Assembly (NCBI GenBank): GCA_937928545.1
Contig: CALGJQ010000002.1
Location: 1-47,323, forward strand
Direction: 5' to 3'
DNA: 47,323 bases
Source of the DNA: an uncultured Verrucomicrobiales bacterium
Lineage (GTDB): Bacteria > Verrucomicrobiota > Verrucomicrobiia > Verrucomicrobiales > Akkermansiaceae
Positions 44,073-47,323 of this stretch are shown here, one piece after another (within the stretch, counting starts at the first letter, position 1; every line of letters begins with the position of its first letter). The position numbers and the translations under genes were made by a program. The notes under the pieces are model-generated. The model had not been told where the DNA came from, ran no database searches, and was given only the letters and a program-made list of their open reading frames with translations.

Positions 44073-45230
44073 ATGGAATTTGTCCCCCGCCCCGCTTATC
44101 GAGATGCCATTGATCAAGGACTCGCAGAGAGCAATATCGTCGTCCTGCAAGGACCCCGACAATGCGGAAAAACCTCTCTTGCACGACAATACGAGGTTCC
44201 TGACTCTCACTACTTTGACCTCGATGATCCACTCGACCAAATTCGTCTTGAGGAAAACGCTCGTAGCACTCTCGCCAACCTCAAAGGGCTCGTAGTCATC
44301 GATGAGGCTCAAAAAAAGCCGGAGCTCTTTTCAATTCTGCGTGTCTTGTCGGATCGACCAGACAACTCAACTCGATTCCTACTTCTCGGCTCCGCGTCTT
44401 CTCTCCTACTCAAACAAGTCTCGGAGAGTCTCGCTGGACGAGCCTACATTATCGACATGTCCGGCTTCTCGCTCACGGAAGCGGGCACCCATCTCTGGCA
44501 AAAACTCTGGATCAAGGGCGCTTTCCCAAAATCATTTCGAAAGGACGAGATCCCATCCATGAAATGGCGCCTCGACTATATCGCCCAATTCATATCCCGA
44601 GATCTCAGAGATTTGGGTGAAACAAAGATCAGCGACAGCCAAATCCGAAAGCTCCTGATGCTCATCGCATCATCCCAAGGGAGCAACTGGAACCACTCGA
44701 AGGCAGCTGCTATTATCGGAGTGAATCAAAAGACCGTTCAACGCTACCTCGAGCTCTTCCAGGCAACTTTTGTTGTTCGAGAACTCCCCCTGTATTCGAC
44801 CAATACAACCAAGAGATTGCGTAAGGCTCCCAAATATTTCTTACGAGATTCTGGAGTAACCCACGCCCTGCTTCAGATTTCAAACTACGACGAACTCCTC
44901 GCCAAACCGGAACTTGGAGCCTCTTGGGAAGGATTCGCACTCGAACAAGTATGCACCGCCCTGAATCTGAGTGCAGAAAATCAATTTACCTGGGGAGTCC
45001 AGAGTGGAGCAGAAATGGATCTTGTTTTTAAACACGACTCCGAACTCTACGGAATTGAATTCAAACATAGCGAAGCTCCAAGATCCTCGAAATCCCTCAC
45101 TAGCGCGATTGAATCAATCCCCCTAAAGAAGGCTTGGATCGTTCATAGCGGGCCGAAGACATACCCTATCAATGAACGCGCCGATGCGGTCAGCATTCAA
45201 AACCTGTCCAAAATTGTGGGTGAACTTTAG
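44073..45230 (+). CDS. AAA ATPase with DUF4143 domain
   Basis: 385 residues from the ATG at 44073 (MEFVPRPAYRD). A GTG at 44061 has AAGGA (44052-44056) before it and is an alternative start. The N-terminal AAA_14 domain has Walker A GPRQCGKTS and Walker B GLVVIDEAQ. A winged-helix-like part follows (KAAAIIGVNQKTVQRYLELF). The C-terminal DUF4143 domain has a nuclease-like arrangement SWEGFALEQV...GAEMDLVF...YGIEFK. These proteins are widespread and their function is not established. It starts 42-54 bp from the divergent nuclease-STAND gene, with the palindrome between. The motifs look intact. Joint regulation is likely; a shared function is inference. Confidence 0.85.
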   Translation: MEFVPRPAYRDAIDQGLAESNIVVLQGPRQCGKTSLARQYEVPDSHYFDLDDPLDQIRLEENARSTLANLKGLVVIDEAQKKPELFSILRVLSDRPDNSTRFLLLGSASSLLLKQVSESLAGRAYIIDMSGFSLTEAGTHLWQKLWIKGAFPKSFRKDEIPSMKWRLDYIAQFISRDLRDLGETKISDSQIRKLLMLIASSQGSNWNHSKAAAIIGVNQKTVQRYLELFQATFVVRELPLYSTNTTKRLRKAPKYFLRDSGVTHALLQISNYDELLAKPELGASWEGFALEQVCTALNLSAENQFTWGVQSGAEMDLVFKHDSELYGIEFKHSEAPRSSKSLTSAIESIPLKKAWIVHSGPKTYPINERADAVSIQNLSKIVGEL

Positions 45231-45275
45231 AAAACTAAAGCCTTCGCAGACTTCTTTTCCCATTTAAGGTCGCCT

Positions 45276-45319
45276 ACTCGGTATGCGAGTGCAGGTGGAC
45301 AAAAAAGTCAGACATCGCC
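45276..45319 (-). pseudogene. Fragment of a dnaE 5' end
   Basis: 44 bp with 39 identical to 39246-39289, the dnaE start. Read on the minus strand it gives MSDFFVHLHSHTE followed by a stop, against MSDSFVHLHLHTEY in the intact gene. Similarity ends on both sides. Two of the five differences change residues. It lies 40 bp from the left palindromic repeat of the transposase unit. No function is expected. Confidence 0.7.
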
Positions 45320-45359
45320 AAAATATCATAGTAGGCTCCCAAAAACTGCGGCCCCATCC

Positions 45360-45439
45360 CCCCAAAGGGGGGGGGACATACCAGCCTATGGCAACGCCAT
45401 AGGAACCCTGAACCAAAACAAAGTTCACTGAAGGTGAAC
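45360..45439. repeat. Left REP-like repeat of the transposase unit
   Basis: Three palindromes in a row: CCCCAAAGGGG (45360-45370), CCTATGGC-AAC-GCCATAGG (45385-45403) and GTTCAC-TGAAG-GTGAAC (45423-45439). The same set in inverted order and orientation lies right of the transposase gene (45945-46024). Confidence 0.85.
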
Positions 45440-45477
45440 CACATAGCCCTCGAATCACCTCACAATCTGCTCCGACC

Positions 45478-45930
45478 ATGCCCCAATCACTTTCAAACGT
45501 GCTTTGCCACATCGTCTTCAGCACAAAAGACCGAGCCCCTTTCATCACCTCTGAAATCGCCCCAAAACTCCACGCCTACCTCGCTGCGGCTATCCGAGGT
45601 TCAAAAAGCGAATGCTATCGAGTTGGAGGAGTCGCCGACCACGTCCATCTCGCCGTTCGGCTCGCACGCACCATCTCTCAAAGTGATCTATTGGAGAGTG
45701 TGAAAAAAGAATCCTCCAAATGGATGAAAACCCAAGGAGAACAATTCTCCTCGTTTTCATGGCAACGAGGCTTTGGCTGCTTCTCGGTGAGTCCAACCCA
45801 GAACTCTCTTTTGCTGAAATACATCTCGAACCAAGAAGAACATCATAAGACCGAGACCTTCCAAGACGAATACCGCAAGCTTTGTAAAAAGAACGGAGTC
45901 GAATTCGACGAGAGATACGTGTGGGATTGA
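45478..45930 (+). mobile_element. Y1 (HUH) transposase, REP-associated type
   Basis: 150 residues, intact. It belongs to the IS200/IS605-like Y1 family of single-strand DNA transposases. The HUH motif is HVH at 55-57 (GGVADHVHLAV), and the catalytic tyrosine is Tyr115 in LLKYISNQEEHH. The N-terminal part HIVFSTKDRAPFI is also typical. It is flanked by inverted ~80-bp sets of hairpins, the layout of REP-associated tyrosine transposases (RAYT), which act on such palindromes. No accessory tnpB is present. The unit as a whole covers 45360-46024. Confidence 0.9.
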
Positions 45931-45944
45931 ACTTGGTGTATGTT

Positions 45945-46024
45945 GTTCACCTTCAGTGAACGAAATTCCCCCCGGATGCTTCCTATGGCGTTGCCATAGG
46001 CTGGTATGTCAGGCCCCTTTGGGG
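45945..46024. repeat. Right REP-like repeat of the transposase unit
   Basis: Inverted counterpart of 45360-45439: GTTCACCTTCAGTGAAC (45945-45961), CCTATGGC-GTT-GCCATAGG (45982-46000) and CCCCTTTGGGG (46014-46024). The hairpin stems and the adjoining GGTATGTC are conserved. The spacer between the first two (GAAATTCCCCCCGGATGC) differs from the left copy, so selection or the transposase favours the palindromes. Confidence 0.85.
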
Positions 46025-46051
46025 CCACCGTGAAGCTCTCGGCAAACAACA

Positions 46052-47323
46052 CTAAATCCTCCGGAAAAGAATACTCAGCAACAGACTCCCTAGTGCCAGA
46101 AAACCGAAAAGTGGGATCGCGGTGGTCTTCACATTGATCGGAGCAATTCCGGCGCGGACTTCGCTTGGCTCGTAGTTCGTTTTAGCGAGGACATCGCTCT
46201 TAAACTCCGAGGCGAGGCGATATTCGCCGGGGTAGCCTCGGGACCATTGGAGGGTTTTCATCTTGGCGTGGACGGCGTCGGTGAGTTGCAGGGCCATGCG
46301 GTTTCCTGTCAGAGGAACGCTCGCTTCGTAGCGGCCGAGACCCGTTTCTTTGACGGTTACCGGGGTGGTGTTGCCATCGGCATCGAAGGCTTCCGCTTTC
46401 CAATCGATTCCATTCACGGGGGCTCCGGCGTCACTGAGGCGGCGGATGTCGATTTTCCATTCTCCCCCTTCAACACGGGTCTGTGCCGAGAGACCCACGG
46501 CGTCGTCTTTCTTCAAAGCACCGCGAATGACCTGCGCCCAGAAGGGGCCGAAATTGTCCCAAGTGAGCCACTCGCTGCCCCAGCGGTCAGTGAGGTCGGC
46601 GGTGAAGGCCACTCCGGTTCCGAGGCCGAATTGTCCGGTTGCCAGAAGTGGGTCACCCGACTCCGCCGCGAGGAGAAGCTGCGCCGTGGGCTTCACGCGC
46701 GTCATGACGTAGCCGAGGATCATGGGAAACTCTGCTGCTTCGTAACCTGAGATCATGGGATGCTCCGCAATGGGAGCGACGGCGTAGAGGTCTTCCTTAA
46801 TGGCCGACTTACTCGCCTGCATTGTTTCCTTGGTGAAAATCTGCGGGACGTTCTCAGGCGCGTCCGTTTCGTAGTAGCGACCCTTTCCAGCATCCGCCAT
46901 CGCGGCGAGGAGTTCGCGAGATGCGCCTTGTCCCATCGCCACGGTCGAGACGGTCATTCCGGCATCGGCCATTTCCTGACAAAGTTCGAGGAGGTTGGAT
47001 TGTGAGGTCTGACCGTCCGTCATCGCGATGACGTGTTTGATCTTGGCGCTCGCTCCCGAGAGAATGTCTTTGGCCTGCGCCACTGCCGGAGCGAGATCCG
47101 TTCCTCCGCTGGCTTGAATGGAATCGATGGCCGCGGCAATCGCGCCTTGGTTTCCGGCGGGCGTGAGATCTAGAAAGAGCTGTGGATTACTATCGAAGCC
47201 AATCACTGCCACTTGATCCTGCGGACTCAAAAGCTCGGCAGCCGCACGCGCCGCTTGACGAGCGAGGACGATGGGATTTCCCGACATCGATCCCGACTTA
47301 TCAATCACCATCACCATCGCGAG
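46052..47323 (-). CDS. VWA-domain membrane protein (partial, cut by right edge)
   Basis: 423 residues visible; the frame stays open at the right edge (LAMVMVIDKSG), so the N-terminus is outside. A von Willebrand A domain begins at once with the metal-binding motif DKSGSMS, then SGGTDLAPAV and AMTDGQTSQ. After about 190 residues comes a glutamine-amidotransferase-like part (PMILGYVMTRVKPTAQLLLA, GTGVAFTADLTDRWG), a beta domain and a C-terminal membrane helix (PLFGFLALGSLLLSILFRRI). This order is known from large planctomycete/verrucomicrobial VWA proteins; function unknown. The stop lies 27 bp from the right palindromic repeat of the transposase unit. Confidence 0.85.
   Translation of the reverse strand, partial: LAMVMVIDKSGSMSGNPIVLARQAARAAAELLSPQDQVAVIGFDSNPQLFLDLTPAGNQGAIAAAIDSIQASGGTDLAPAVAQAKDILSGASAKIKHVIAMTDGQTSQSNLLELCQEMADAGMTVSTVAMGQGASRELLAAMADAGKGRYYETDAPENVPQIFTKETMQASKSAIKEDLYAVAPIAEHPMISGYEAAEFPMILGYVMTRVKPTAQLLLAAESGDPLLATGQFGLGTGVAFTADLTDRWGSEWLTWDNFGPFWAQVIRGALKKDDAVGLSAQTRVEGGEWKIDIRRLSDAGAPVNGIDWKAEAFDADGNTTPVTVKETGLGRYEASVPLTGNRMALQLTDAVHAKMKTLQWSRGYPGEYRLASEFKSDVLAKTNYEPSEVRAGIAPINVKTTAIPLFGFLALGSLLLSILFRRI

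Noticed and set aside
45264..45548. 94-residue minus-strand frame over the left palindromic repeat and the transposase start.
   Set aside because: It crosses the hairpins and is antisense to the transposase; the informative reading in this area is the dnaE fragment in another frame.
1..47323. tRNA, rRNA, tmRNA or other known structural RNA genes.
   Set aside because: None was recognised in the gaps between genes. This was reading by eye, so a short or divergent RNA may have been missed; a covariance-model search would settle it.

Overview
The window looks like part of a Verrucomicrobiota chromosome, probably a Luteolibacter/Roseibacillus-type member of the Verrucomicrobiales. Grounds are the style of the proteins: a secreted CAP protein ending in a DHDNDG...NLIEYAL calcium-loop module, a single-domain planctomycete/verrucomicrobial ECF sigma factor, HyuA-HyuB fusion, MFS-PlsC fusion, and dispersed GC-rich palindromic repeats. 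This is inference from protein style; no 16S gene is present. Nearly all housekeeping genes are on the minus strand.

Layout. 1-342: the end of a CRISPR array (five 36-bp repeats) cut by the left edge, without cas genes. 343-547: REP-like hairpins. 548-2521: secreted CAP protein. 2532-5522: guaB-guaA. 5574-5614: a strong terminator that separates guaBA from a 5-oxoprolinase-like gene plus glutaredoxin (5642-9548). 9558-11055: a degenerate MglA-like GTPase and a roadblock (MglB-like) protein. 11174-17605: a long minus-strand cluster with tight or overlapping junctions: unknown membrane protein, pseudopilin, ABC exporter pair, lipoate-ligase-like protein, TonB/ExbB/ExbD and peptide deformylase. 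17656-20511: HU-family protein, RlpA and an enlarged MurJ. 20936-21949: mutY on the plus strand. 22066-24941: a frameshifted small secreted protein, rsmE, dnaJ, grpE. 24973-25899: a frameshifted nucleotidyltransferase with a small upstream gene. 25942-29686: an MFS/acyltransferase fusion with a relic adenylation domain, and mnmA.

From about 30 kb on the region is accessory in character. A roughly 0.5-kb repeat occurs twice (30245-30716 and 35355-35879). Both copies run into the 3' end of a gene: the true dnaE and a truncated proline-iminopeptidase-like gene that has acquired a dnaE-like C-terminal tail. A 44-bp piece of a dnaE 5' end lies at 45276-45319. The block between the two dnaE scraps (about 30.7-45.3 kb) holds a TPR protein, a Sel1 protein, the intact dnaE, an ECF sigma factor, and a divergent pair: a 1293-residue nuclease-STAND ATPase (Avs-like candidate defence protein) and an AAA/DUF4143 ATPase. 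This pair shares a 42-54-bp control region occupied by a 35-bp palindrome. Just beyond is a Y1 (HUH) transposase bracketed by inverted ~80-bp palindromic repeats, then a VWA membrane protein cut by the right edge.

The most interesting leads are the divergent nuclease-STAND/DUF4143 locus with its palindrome, the dnaE fragments flanking that block, the transposase with mirrored hairpins, the degenerate MglA/roadblock pair, the MurJ insertion and the repeats that supply stop codons to genes.
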